Source: Gammaproteobacteria bacterium
GTDB taxonomy: Bacteria > Pseudomonadota > Gammaproteobacteria > UWMA-0217
Assembly (NCBI GenBank): GCA_011330835.1
Contig: DRPO01000240.1
Location: 1-5,826 of the forward strand
Direction: 5' to 3'
Length of the DNA stretch: 5,826 nucleotides
Shown here one piece after another: positions 1 through 5,800 of this stretch. The notes beneath the pieces were generated by a model. That model was given only the letters and a program-made list of their open reading frames with translations, had not been told where the DNA came from and ran no database searches. The stretch's first letter is position 1, and each line of letters starts with the position of its first letter. Both the position numbers and the translations under genes were made by a program.

Positions 1-197
1 ACCCACTCTAGCGGCAGGTTGTCGAGGTTGTGGGCCAGCGCGATACTGCCATCGTCGTTGATGGCGATATGCGTTTCCCCGGTCGCCCCGTTTTTGAATG
101 CCGGCAGAAATCCGAAACACAGATTTCCGAAACTGACGCCCGGCATTTTGTCGAACAGCTTGCGCTGCTCCAGAACTTCAGGAGTTCCGATCAACAT
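1..197 (-). CDS. N-terminal part of an unrecognised protein (runs off the window)
   Basis: The first 65 codons of a minus-strand gene start at ATG 197 (begins MLIGTPEVLEQRKLFDKM) and stay open to the window edge. The start is well supported: GGAGGAA (complement of 201-207) lies three bases upstream of the ATG, with the GGAGG core about five bases away. The visible part is soluble-looking, without signal peptide or membrane helix. It has a Gly/Phe-rich stretch (about residues 20-35, with FGNLCFGFLP) and then a segment rich in Asp, Asn and Ile (about residues 41-60). I do not recognise the family and assign no function. It is divergent from the mla operon and separated from it by about 300 bases, so it need not be functionally related. 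The strong SD and absence of stops make a real gene likely. Confidence 0.72.
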   Translation of the reverse strand, partial: MLIGTPEVLEQRKLFDKMPGVSFGNLCFGFLPAFKNGATGETHIAINDDGSIALAHNLDNLPLEW

Positions 198-501
198 GGA
201 TTCCTCCGCAGGTTTGTTGTTGTTCTTGTTGTCCCTGCGCCATATCCATTGGCTCGCACGGATTTTTTGGCTAGCGCCCATCCGTAACGGGTTAGGGAGG
301 CTATCGACCACGCCGGCGGATCCTTTAGCGGCGCTGGCGCGTATTTTCGACGGTGGCTGCGTTTTTCCGACCTGTGTCGCGGAGGCTGACGGTATTCAGC
401 AACGATTCAGACATTGCGTGTAGGGTGAGACGAAAGCCCGTGGCCAGCGCCTGCCGTTTGTGTCAGGCTTCGCACCTGAAAATTTGTTCGGACCCAACGT
501 C
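198..501. other. Divergent intergenic region between the partial minus-strand gene and mlaF
   Basis: This 304-base region should carry the promoters of both flanking genes. I found no sigma-70 promoter with two good boxes on either strand. The part next to the minus-strand gene (214-232) is a TTG-repeat tract, which on the minus strand gives an ACAAC-rich, probably unstructured 5' leader just before the SD. The part next to mlaF has no strong SD before ATG 502; the nearest purine-rich bases are the weak TTCGGA at about 487-492. Reading frames that run through this region lack start signals and look incidental. Confidence 0.6.
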
Positions 502-1305
502 ATGGATGCCCATATCGTTATCGACAATCTGACTTTCAGCCGCGGGGATCGCAAGATTTTCGACGGGCTGTCGCTGACGATTCCGCGCGGCGGCGTGACG
601 GCGATCATGGGGCCGAGCGGCACCGGCAAGACCACATTGTTGAAACTGATCGGCGGGCAACTGATTCCCGATAGCGGTTCGGTCGCGGTCGACGGCGAAA
701 TCGTGCATGAGCTGTCGCGGGCGAAGCTGTACCAGTTGCGTCGGCGGATGGGCATGCTGTTCCAGAGCGGCGCGTTGCTGACGGATTTGAGCGTGTTCGA
801 GAATGTGGCCTTCCCGTTGCGCGAGCATACCGATCTGGACGAGGAGATGCTGCGCTATCTGGTGCTGATGAAACTCCAGGCCGTTGGCCTGCGCGGCGCG
901 ATCGATCTGATGCCTTCCGAGTTGTCGGGCGGCATGGCGCGGCGCGTGGCGCTGGCGCGTTCGATCGCGCTGGATCCGGATCTGATGATGTATGACGAGC
1001 CTTTCACGGGTCTGGATCCGATTACGATGGGCACGATCGTGACGCTGCTCAAGCGCCTGAATGAATCGTTGGACATGACCAGCCTGGTGGTGACGCACGA
1101 TATCCAGGAAACGCTCGAAATCGCGGATCAGGTGTTTTTGATCGCGGACGGCCAGGTGGTTGAGCACGGAACGCCGGAAGCCCTGTCGGCGTCGTCATCG
1201 GCCTGGGTGCAACAGTTTCTGCAAGGCTTGCCGGACGGCCCCGCGCCATTCCATTATCCGGCGCCGGACTATCGCGAGGATTTGCTGGGAGCGCGACATG
1301 CTTGA
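502..1305 (+). CDS. mlaF: MlaF, ATPase subunit of the Mla phospholipid ABC transporter
   Basis: Cytoplasmic ATPase that powers lipid movement through MlaE in the MlaFEDB inner-membrane complex. All ABC motifs are present in the 267-residue protein: Walker A GPSGTGKT (37-44), Q-loop Gln88, signature LSGGM (141-145), Walker B LMMYDEP (161-167), D-loop GLDP (170-173) and switch His199. The segment [27 protein letters not shown] (broadly 83-109) and the C-terminal tail with [15 protein letters not shown] (243-257) are typical of MlaF rather than of other ABC ATPases. In the family this tail reaches the neighbouring subunit. I chose ATG 502 because it gives the usual family length and N-terminus ([12 protein letters not shown]). 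An in-frame GTG at 460 would add 14 residues but has no SD. The stop overlaps mlaE by 8 bases, so translation is probably coupled. It is the first gene of the operon. Confidence 0.97.
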   Translation: MDAHIVIDNLTFSRGDRKIFDGLSLTIPRGGVTAIMGPSGTGKTTLLKLIGGQLIPDSGSVAVDGEIVHELSRAKLYQLRRRMGMLFQSGALLTDLSVFENVAFPLREHTDLDEEMLRYLVLMKLQAVGLRGAIDLMPSELSGGMARRVALARSIALDPDLMMYDEPFTGLDPITMGTIVTLLKRLNESLDMTSLVVTHDIQETLEIADQVFLIADGQVVEHGTPEALSASSSAWVQQFLQGLPDGPAPFHYPAPDYREDLLGARHA

Positions 1306-2074
1306 CGGTTTGGCCTGGCTGGGACGCCAGACGCTGGGATTTCTCCAGCGCCTCGGGCGGGGAATGCTGTTCCTGCTGGCGACGCTGCGCGGGCTGCCCG
1401 CCCTGGCGTTGCGCCCGGCGCTGGTGATCAAGGAGACCTTTTCGGTGGGCGTGATGTCGCTGCTCATCATCCTTGTATCCGGGTTGTTCGTCGGCATGGT
1501 GCTGGGCTTGCAGGGCTATATCACGCTGTCGAAGTTTGGCGCCGAGGAGTCGCTGGGCGTCGTGGTCTCCATGTCGCTAGTCCGCGAACTGGGACCGGTG
1601 GTTACGGCCTTGCTGTTCGCGGGCCGGGCGGGTTCCGCGCTGACCGCCGAGATTGGTCTGATGAAGAGCACCGAGCAGCTTTCCGGCATGGAGATGATGG
1701 CGGTGGACCCCATCCATCGCGTTATCGCGCCGCGTTTCGTGGCCGGATTCGTTTCGATGCCCATGCTGGCCGCCATGTTCAGCGCGATCGGCATCTACGG
1801 CGGCTTTCTGGTGGGCCACGGCCTGCTGGGCGTGGACGAGGGCGCGTTCTGGTCGCAGATGCAGGCCTCGGTGGACTGGCGCGAGGACATCCTCAACGGG
1901 GTGATCAAAAGCGTCGTGTTCGGCTTCGTCGTCACCTGGATCGCGGTCTTCGAAGGTTATGACGCCGTACCCACCTCGGAAGGCGTCAGCCAGGCCACCA
2001 CCCGGACAGTGGTGCATTCGGCGCTGGCCGTGCTGGGGCTCGATTTCGTCCTTACCGGACTCATGTTTAGCTAG
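1298..2074 (+). CDS. mlaE: MlaE, permease subunit of the Mla phospholipid transporter
   Basis: Integral inner-membrane permease (MlaE/YrbE family) that dimerises with MlaF bound below and the MlaD ring above, forming the lipid path. It has 258 residues, close to the roughly 260 of E. coli MlaE. An amphipathic N-terminal segment (about 1-40) is followed by several hydrophobic helices, around 48-72, 88-110, 145-175 and 205-258. The family core [19 protein letters not shown] (96-114) and the loop [13 protein letters not shown] (126-138), thought to contact the ATPase, are well conserved. ATG 1298 lies within the last codons of mlaF and has GGGA (1287-1290) seven bases upstream. A longer reading frame beginning at 1160 is in frame, but its extra N-terminus is a shadow of mlaF. 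A gap of only 10 bases leads to mlaD. Confidence 0.97.
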   Translation: MLDGLAWLGRQTLGFLQRLGRGMLFLLATLRGLPALALRPALVIKETFSVGVMSLLIILVSGLFVGMVLGLQGYITLSKFGAEESLGVVVSMSLVRELGPVVTALLFAGRAGSALTAEIGLMKSTEQLSGMEMMAVDPIHRVIAPRFVAGFVSMPMLAAMFSAIGIYGGFLVGHGLLGVDEGAFWSQMQASVDWREDILNGVIKSVVFGFVVTWIAVFEGYDAVPTSEGVSQATTRTVVHSALAVLGLDFVLTGLMFS

Positions 2075-2084
2075 GAACAGGATT

Positions 2085-2549
2085 ATGCGTGCAACTCGTG
2101 TACAGGAAATCTGGGTTGGGCTGTTTGTGGCGCTGGGCATAGCCGCGCTGTTCATGCTGGCGACTCGCGTCAGCAATTTTTCCAGCTACAGCAACGGGGA
2201 CCAGGATCACATCACCGTGTATTTCGACAATATCGGCGGCTTGAAAGTCCGTTCGCCGGTCACCATGTCTGGAGTGCGGGTGGGAAGGGTTTCCGCGATC
2301 GGCTACGACCCCGAGAATCTCCAGGCCAGGGTGGAGCTGGCGATCGATTCGCAATACATGAAGATCCTGACCACCGATACCGTGGCCAGTATCTACACCG
2401 CCGGACTGCTGGGAGAACAATACATTTCCCTGGAGCCGGGCGCCGAGGATGAAATGCTGAGCGACGGCGGCGTGATCATGCATTCGCAGTCCGCCGTGGT
2501 GCTCGAAGAGCTGATTGGCCAGTTCATGGTCAAGATGACATCGAAATAG
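2085..2549 (+). CDS. mlaD: MlaD, membrane-anchored MCE-domain lipid-binding subunit
   Basis: Inner-membrane anchored MCE protein. In the family six copies form a periplasmic ring with a hydrophobic pore, seated on MlaE, that hands phospholipid to or from MlaC. The 154-residue protein has one membrane helix (about 9-27, after MRATRVQE), a short linker, and an MCE domain from about 42 to 118. The domain includes FDNIGGLKVRSPVTMSGVRV (47-66) and the pore-loop segment YTAGLLGEQYISLEPG (104-119). The C-terminal helix region (136-151, with VVLEELIGQF) probably lines the channel. At 154 residues it is shorter than E. coli MlaD (183), mostly in the C-terminal tail; short versions are common. The start has AGGAAC (2073-2078) upstream, overlapping the mlaE stop codon. 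Confidence 0.96.
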   Translation: MRATRVQEIWVGLFVALGIAALFMLATRVSNFSSYSNGDQDHITVYFDNIGGLKVRSPVTMSGVRVGRVSAIGYDPENLQARVELAIDSQYMKILTTDTVASIYTAGLLGEQYISLEPGAEDEMLSDGGVIMHSQSAVVLEELIGQFMVKMTSK

Positions 2550-2570
2550 GAACTGATTCAGGAGAATGCC

Positions 2571-3212
2571 ATGTTGAAAAGAATACTTGCCACAGTGGGG
2601 GCGTTAATGCTGTTCGTCTCGCCAGCGGTGTTCGCGCAGACCGACTCCCCCGTCTCCATACTGGAAAACGCGACCAACGAAGCGCTCCGGGAGCTGAACC
2701 GAAATCATGGAGAGATCCGAAAGGACATCAACAAGTTATATGACCTGGTCGACCGCCTCGTGTTTCCACTGGTGGATTTCGAGGCCATGAGCAAGCTGGT
2801 GCTGGGCAAGCACTGGAAAAAAGCCACGCCGGAACAGCGTCAACGGTTCATGGACGCCTTCGCCAAGATGCTGAAATACACCTACACCCGGTCGCTCCGG
2901 GACTACACCGATCAGGAAATCCGCTATTTCCCCAACAAGACCCAGATCAAGGGCCGGTACGCCTCGGTGTATTCGGAATTCGTGCCTGGCGGCGGCAAGC
3001 CCAATGTGCCCGTCGTCTACAAGTTGCGCAAGAGCAAGGATGGCAAATGGAAGGCCTATAACCTGATCATCGACAACCTCAGCATGGTGAAAAACTACCG
3101 CACCGACTTCAGCCGCGAGATCCGGGAAAAAGGTCTGGACAGCCTCATCGACCGACTGGAGAAGGAGCAGGAAGAACAAAAACGCCTGGCCGAGGCGGGC
3201 AAGGATCGCTGA
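2571..3212 (+). CDS. mlaC: MlaC, periplasmic phospholipid carrier
   Basis: Soluble periplasmic protein that ferries phospholipid between the outer-membrane MlaA complex and the inner-membrane MlaFEDB complex. The 213-residue precursor has a clear Sec signal peptide: MLKR, a hydrophobic core (5-17), and a likely signal peptidase I site V-F-A|Q after residue 22. The mature part fits the MlaC/Ttg2D (tolerance to toluene) family: the helix VDFEAMSKLVLGKHW (68-82), ATPEQRQRF (85-93), and, towards the C-terminus, VPVVYKLRKSKDGKWKAYNL followed by IIDNLSM. The length matches E. coli MlaC (211). The last 20 residues are highly charged (EKEQEEQKRL). ATG 2571 has a good SD, AGGAGA (2560-2565), and lies 21 bases after mlaD. 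mlaB follows after four bases. Confidence 0.96.
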   Translation: MLKRILATVGALMLFVSPAVFAQTDSPVSILENATNEALRELNRNHGEIRKDINKLYDLVDRLVFPLVDFEAMSKLVLGKHWKKATPEQRQRFMDAFAKMLKYTYTRSLRDYTDQEIRYFPNKTQIKGRYASVYSEFVPGGGKPNVPVVYKLRKSKDGKWKAYNLIIDNLSMVKNYRTDFSREIREKGLDSLIDRLEKEQEEQKRLAEAGKDR

Positions 3213-3216
3213 GTCG

Positions 3217-3516
3217 ATGGCCGACGCGCCAGAATTGATCAAAACCGGAGACGGCGCCTACGCTCTCGAAGGCGAGGCGACGCTGTACACCATTGGTTCG
3301 CTGAACGCCTTGCCCGAACCGCATGACAAACACGTCCACATCGACCTTGGCCGCCTGACGAAAGCCGACAGCGGCGCGCTGGCGTTGCTGCTGCGCTGGT
3401 ATCGCTGGGCGGCGCGCCGCAACATCCGCCTCACCCTCGGCGCCGTCCCAGAGGATCTGCTGGCCCTGATGCGGTTATATGACCTGAATCAGGTGTTTGA
3501 AGAAGCAATATGCTGA
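3217..3516 (+). CDS. mlaB: MlaB, STAS-domain regulator of the Mla ABC transporter
   Basis: Small cytoplasmic STAS-domain protein that, in the family, binds MlaF and supports assembly and activity of the transporter. The 99 residues make up one STAS fold. The strand HVHIDLGRL (39-47) is followed by the conserved turn KADSGALALLLRW (49-61), where Asp51-Ser52-Gly53 occupies the position of the D-T/S-G motif; E. coli MlaB has Thr52 there. The helix LLALMRLYDLNQVFE (81-95) closes the domain. The gene starts four bases after the mlaC stop, with a modest SD AAGGA (3201-3205) inside the end of mlaC. It is the last recognisable gene of the operon. mlaA does not follow, as it does in some related operons. 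Confidence 0.94.
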   Translation: MADAPELIKTGDGAYALEGEATLYTIGSLNALPEPHDKHVHIDLGRLTKADSGALALLLRWYRWAARRNIRLTLGAVPEDLLALMRLYDLNQVFEEAIC

Positions 3517-3727
3517 ACCCCCCAAGCGCCGGCATCCCAGCCGGAGAATGGCATTGCAATTACCCGAAAACTCATCGGCAAACGACCCCTACGGGCCAGG
3601 CTTCACGCCCCACTGCGTCACCTGGTCGTCCAAGAACGAGCGCCTTCGGATCCTGGCCATCGCCAATGAGCCCGAACTTGCCATCGTGCCCAAGACGATC
3701 TGGATTCCGGATCCTTCGCTCCACTGA
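3497..3727 (+). CDS. Possible short or decayed reading frame after mlaB, ending inside a repeat
   Basis: An open frame begins with TTG 3497 inside the end of mlaB; an internal ATG lies at 3548. It encodes up to 76 residues and is unrecognised. From about 3580 onward nearly every codon ends in G or C (for example VTWSSKNERLRILAIANEP), as expected for real coding sequence in this genome, whereas the first 20-30 codons look less coding-like. The last residues (about WIPDPSLH) and the TGA stop fall in the dispersed repeat half copy at 3700-3739, so the natural C-terminus may have been lost. A second possible start, ATG 3510, overlaps the mlaB stop but is in another frame; a frameshift between the two frames around 3545-3575 would explain the mixed signal. 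I see no good SD for any start. It could be a gene remnant or chance, and I give it no function. Confidence 0.3.
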   Translation: MKKQYAEPPKRRHPSRRMALQLPENSSANDPYGPGFTPHCVTWSSKNERLRILAIANEPELAIVPKTIWIPDPSLH

Positions 3728-3739
3728 GCCCGGAATGAC
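3700..3739 (+). repeat. Half copy of the dispersed hairpin repeat found complete at 4651-4729
   Basis: Forty bases match 4689-4727 in the same orientation at about 37 of 40 positions (two substitutions and one single-base indel). Only the right half of the element is present: the internal hairpin with arms ATTCCGG (3704-3710) and CCGGAAT (3730-3736), ending in GGAATGAC. The left half, with the ATTCCC-N8-GGGAAT hairpin, is missing. The element overlaps the end of the short reading frame after mlaB and supplies its stop codon. Confidence 0.85.
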
Positions 3740-3813
3740 AAGAAGGAGCAAGGTGGGCGGGGCCCAGTTCAGATTCGCGAAGCGATAATCCCGTTCCTGA
3801 GCAAGGGGCCTAT

Positions 3814-3852
3814 AAAAAAATCCCTTTGCGCCAACTGAATCCCTGTCGGCGC
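3814..3852 (-). terminator. Possible minus-strand terminator (hairpin followed by T-tract)
   Basis: The arms 3828-3835 (GCGCCAAC) and 3845-3852 (GTCGGCGC) pair over 8 bp with one G-T wobble around a 9-base loop. Read on the minus strand, the hairpin is followed after seven bases by seven T (complement of A at 3814-3820). It lies about 90 bases downstream of the stop of the small minus-strand membrane protein gene and could end its transcript. The gap between stem and T-tract is longer than in a classical intrinsic terminator, so the call is tentative. On the plus strand no T-tract follows, so it is not a good terminator for the mla operon. Confidence 0.3.
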
Positions 3853-3894
3853 GCGGGGACGATTGCTGCTTGCTGCTGCAACAAACCCGGTAGG

Positions 3895-3915
3895 CGGAGG
3901 ATCGGGAATCCTCCG
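3895..3915. terminator. Perfect 8-bp hairpin just beyond the small membrane protein gene
   Basis: CGGAGGAT (3895-3902) and ATCCTCCG (3908-3915) form a perfect 8-bp stem with a 5-base loop. It sits 22 bases downstream of the minus-strand stop codon (3938-3940), between the convergent mla operon and this gene. Neither side has a T-tract, so it may be a 3' stabilising hairpin or a weak bidirectional terminator rather than a strong intrinsic one. Confidence 0.35.
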
Positions 3916-3937
3916 ATTGATCATCGTTCAGAGGTTG

Positions 3938-4213
3938 TCAGAAAACGTAGGCATCCAGAATGGCGGTTAGCGTGATAAACCCCGCTGCTCCAACCAGAAT
4001 TCGGGTTGGGCATTTGAGTATCGAGATGTCATTGAGCATTCCGACCACCCCCAACAGGGAAAAGATAATGATAAAGGAGATCGCTCCCGTGATCTGAGTG
4101 CCCACGAGCAAGCCGGAAGCCAGGGCCAGCAACAGCCCGGATACCGCGCCCACCAGGATCGCAACCAACATTTGGTTGGACAGGCGACACTCATTCGCAT
4201 TGAATAAAACCAT
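3938..4213 (-). CDS. Small three-helix membrane protein of unknown function
   Basis: A 91-residue protein read from ATG 4213, beginning MVLFNANECRLSNQML. The start is strongly supported by GGAGGT (complement of 4221-4226) seven bases upstream. A longer in-frame version starting at 4303 would run through the likely promoter and has no SD. Three hydrophobic helices are apparent at about 16-37, 41-60 and 72-90. They are separated by a very short turn (GTQ, 38-40) and by a polar loop, NDISILKCPTR (61-71), with the only Lys and several other polar residues; the protein ends DAYVF. I do not recognise the family. The gene stands alone, convergent to the mla operon, and its upstream region is AT-rich compared with the mla genes, which suggests acquired DNA. 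A membrane location is the only functional statement I can support. Confidence 0.75.
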   Translation of the reverse strand: MVLFNANECRLSNQMLVAILVGAVSGLLLALASGLLVGTQITGAISFIIIFSLLGVVGMLNDISILKCPTRILVGAAGFITLTAILDAYVF

Positions 4214-4271
4214 TGTGTTTACCTCCACGGAGGACGCGAGTATGCGCAATCCGTAATATTCTGATTTATGA

Positions 4272-4299
4272 ATTTTACCATGTTTCGTTAATGATACAA
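4272..4299 (-). promoter_or_regulatory. Likely extended -10 promoter of the small membrane protein gene
   Basis: On the minus strand, TAAAAT (complement of 4272-4277) is directly preceded by TGG, the TGn of an extended -10 element. A weak -35 box, TTGTAT (complement of 4294-4299), lies 16 bases further upstream. The surroundings (about 4240-4350) are clearly AT-rich. A start near 4265 would give a leader of about 50 bases before ATG 4213. Five of six -10 bases match the sigma-70 consensus; the -35 matches only its TTG. Confidence 0.45.
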
Positions 4300-4303
4300 A
4301 CAA

Positions 4304-4591
4304 TCGTTTGAACTATTCGACGAACTTAACAATTTGTAGCATTAACGCAACAATTCTGTGATGGAGTTGATGGATTAGGTCGTTGATCAGGGAAATCAGG
4401 TCCATTGGTCGGGACGCCTCACTGGATCTCGGGACTCTCCCACAGGGGGCGATTCCACGATGGATTCTCCGACTGCGGTCAAAGGTCGCGGTTTATCTGC
4501 AATCGCTCAGGCCGTGATTTATACTTCTCGCGCCCTGTATCCCGAGATGGGGCGCATCGCAATGCCGTTTAGCCAAGCAGGTCCAAAGCCC
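4304..4591. other. Intergenic stretch without a convincing gene
   Basis: An AT-rich part (to about 4350) grades into ordinary GC-rich sequence. I see no tRNA, no clear structured RNA and no gene with an SD. A reading frame from ATG 4460 to 4726 lacks an SD and ends with translated repeat sequence (HSRESGNPA), a well-known artefact of this repeat type, so I do not call it. Confidence 0.6.
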
Positions 4592-4613
4592 CCTCCCACG
4601 CTTGCGGGGGAGG
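4592..4613. repeat. G/C-rich hairpin repeat (CCTCCCACGC/GCGGGGGAGG)
   Basis: The arms 4592-4601 and 4604-4613 pair at nine of ten positions (one A-G mismatch) around CTTG-type loop bases. From general familiarity, very similar CCCTCCC...GCTTGCGGGGGAGG hairpins are dispersed many times in proteobacterial genomes. It is the first of three unrelated hairpin repeats in this 200-base stretch. Confidence 0.6.
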
Positions 4614-4650
4614 ATGCGGAAGGCGTTTCACTCCGTCACCGAACCCCGCT

Positions 4651-4729
4651 CCGTCATTCCCGCGAAAGCGGGAATCCAGCGCCTCGTTCTGGATTCCGGG
4701 TCTTCGCTCCACTCAGCCCGGAATGACGG
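4651..4729. repeat. Complete 79-bp multi-hairpin dispersed repeat (ATTCCC-N8-GGGAAT type)
   Basis: The element has 10-bp perfect terminal inverted repeats, CCGTCATTCC (4651-4660) and GGAATGACGG (4720-4729). Inside are three more perfect pairings: ATTCCCGC/GCGGGAAT around GAAA (4656-4675), GGAATCCAG/CTGGATTCC (4671-4679 with 4689-4697), and ATTCCGGG/CCCGGAAT (4693-4700 with 4717-4724). It can fold as a cruciform or as alternative hairpins. The first hairpin fits the formula of the neisserial dRS3 repeat, and related elements are widespread in proteobacteria. A half copy lies at 3700-3739. It carries no coding capacity, so it is REP- or MITE-like. Confidence 0.85.
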
Positions 4730-4763
4730 ATAGGGGGGGCGGTGGGAATTCGGTCGTGGAACC

Positions 4764-4783
4764 CCTAACCCTCTCAGAGGGAA
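4764..4783. repeat. Degenerate CCCTAACCCTCT/AGAGGG palindromic repeat
   Basis: CCCTCT (4769-4774) and AGAGGG (4776-4781) form a perfect inverted pair around a single base, preceded by CCCCTAA. This resembles a shortened copy of the CCCTAACCCTCTCCC...GAGAGGG repeat common in gammaproteobacterial genomes (from general familiarity, not checked by search). It is short and partly degenerate, so the assignment is tentative. Confidence 0.4.
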
Positions 4784-4914
4784 CCGTCAGCACGCACCGA
4801 CTAAGCCGCGACAAATATATGAAACTATTGATACAACGGAATGCGACGAACCAGTCTCTCCCCTCCCCACGGATCTTGTGAGCGCGGCTTGACCCCGCCA
4901 TACCCAAACTGGCA

Positions 4915-4951
4915 GTATGCAAAATGACGATTGAACCGTCATTTTGCATAC
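4915..4951. repeat. Perfect 15-bp inverted repeat directly at the start of the ATPase gene
   Basis: GTATGCAAAATGACG (4915-4929) and CGTCATTTTGCATAC (4937-4951) are exact reverse complements separated by seven bases. The right arm ends one base before ATG 4952. In DNA it could be an operator or the end of a mobile element. In RNA it would form a 15-bp stem in place of a ribosome binding site. A possible -35 box TTGACC (4889-4894) lies upstream with only a weak -10 (CAGTAT, 4913-4918), so transcription could begin inside the repeat. Confidence 0.9.
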
Positions 4952-5800
4952 ATGATCCCAAGAACCCTGGAAAGCCATGCCACCGCGGCTTTCGCCAAAT
5001 ACCCGGTCATCACCATCACCGGGCCGAGGCAGTCGGGCAAAACGACACTGGCGCGCAATACGTTTGCCGGAAAACCCTATGCCAATCTTGAAAACCCGGT
5101 TACCCGCCAGTTTGCGCATGAGGATCCGCTGGCCTTTCTGGGGCAATACCCGCAGGGGGCGGTTATCGATGAGATCCAGCGGGTTCCCGACCTGCTCTCT
5201 TACATCCAGGTTGTCGTCGACGAGAAGCGGGAGAATTCTCTTTTCGTTCTGACCGGATCGCAACAATTCGAGTTGATGCGCGGGATCAGCCAGTCGCTCG
5301 CTGGCCGCACCGCGTTGTTGAAGCTTCTGCCGTTCAGCATCGCCGAACTGACCGGCCACTTTTCCCCCGGTATCGACGAGATGCTGTTCAAGGGCTTTTA
5401 TCCCAGGGTTTATGACCAGGACATTGCTCCCGATCAGGCCTATGGAGACTATTTTGAAACCTATGTGGAGCGCGATCTCAGACAACTGGTCAATATCAAA
5501 AACCTGGGTTTGTTCCAGCGTTTTGTCAAACTCTGCGCTGGCCGCTGCGGACAATTACTAAATCTCAATAGCCTGGCCAACGACACAGGTATTTCCCGCA
5601 GCACCGCAAGGGAGTGGATGACGGTTCTGGAAGCAAGCTACATCGTCTTTCTGTTGCCGCCCTTCCACGCCAATATCGGCAAGCGCCTGATCAAATCGCC
5701 CAAGCTCTATTTCTACGATGTCGGCCTCGCCAGTTGGCTCCTGGGCATCGAGGAACAGCGGCAGATCGCCACCCACCCCTTGCGTGGCGGACGGGTGTAG
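4952..5800 (+). pseudogene. Truncated AAA/P-loop ATPase of the DUF4143 family
   Basis: The 282-residue product begins MIPRTLESHATAAF, a typical N-terminus for the family. It has Walker A GPRQSGKT (24-31), Walker B GAVIDE (69-74) and the sensor-like LTGSQQ (100-105), followed by the family segment LAGRTALLKLLPFSIAELTG (116-135). The DUF4143 region starts around YFETYVERDLRQ (167-178), with a winged-helix-like stretch LNSLANDTGISRSTAREWM (205-223) and KLYFYDVGLASWLLG (251-265). Members are usually about 380-400 residues and continue after HPLRG with an ALFE-like segment and a C-terminal part containing conserved acidic residues. Here HPLRG (275-279) is followed by GRV and TAG. No frame continues the family, so about 100 C-terminal residues are missing. 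Cellular roles of these ATPases are poorly defined. The upstream in-frame TTG 4931 is less likely as a start; neither start has an SD. Confidence 0.85.

Noticed and set aside
19..423. Plus-strand frames overlapping the partial minus-strand gene and the intergenic region
   Set aside because: No SD and no family resemblance; the minus-strand frame has a strong SD and a better start.
460..501. GTG-started N-terminal extension of MlaF (14 extra residues)
   Set aside because: No SD precedes GTG 460, and ATG 502 gives the usual MlaF length and N-terminus.
463..1167. Long minus-strand reading frame opposite mlaF
   Set aside because: It is antisense to a fully conserved gene, is rich in His, Arg and Gln as expected for a shadow frame, and shows no family features.
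3510..3788. 92-residue frame starting at the ATG that overlaps the mlaB stop
   Set aside because: Only the first dozen codons look coding; after that the base composition supports the 3497 frame instead. It may mark the original start of a frameshifted gene, as noted in the entry for 3497-3727.
4460..4726. 88-residue plus-strand reading frame across the repeat cluster
   Set aside because: No SD, and its last third is the translated dispersed repeat (HSRESGNPA), a common false gene call.
4592..4951. CRISPR array or other regular direct repeats
   Set aside because: The repeats are of different types, mostly palindromic and irregularly spaced; there is no repeated unit with uniform spacers.
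4713..4961. 82-residue minus-strand frame upstream of the ATPase gene
   Set aside because: It runs through the inverted repeat and ends in the 79-bp repeat, has no SD, and shows no recognisable content.
4787..5554. 255-residue minus-strand reading frame opposite the ATPase gene
   Set aside because: The plus strand encodes clear Walker motifs and family segments over the same bases; the antisense frame has no recognisable domain and no SD was found for it.
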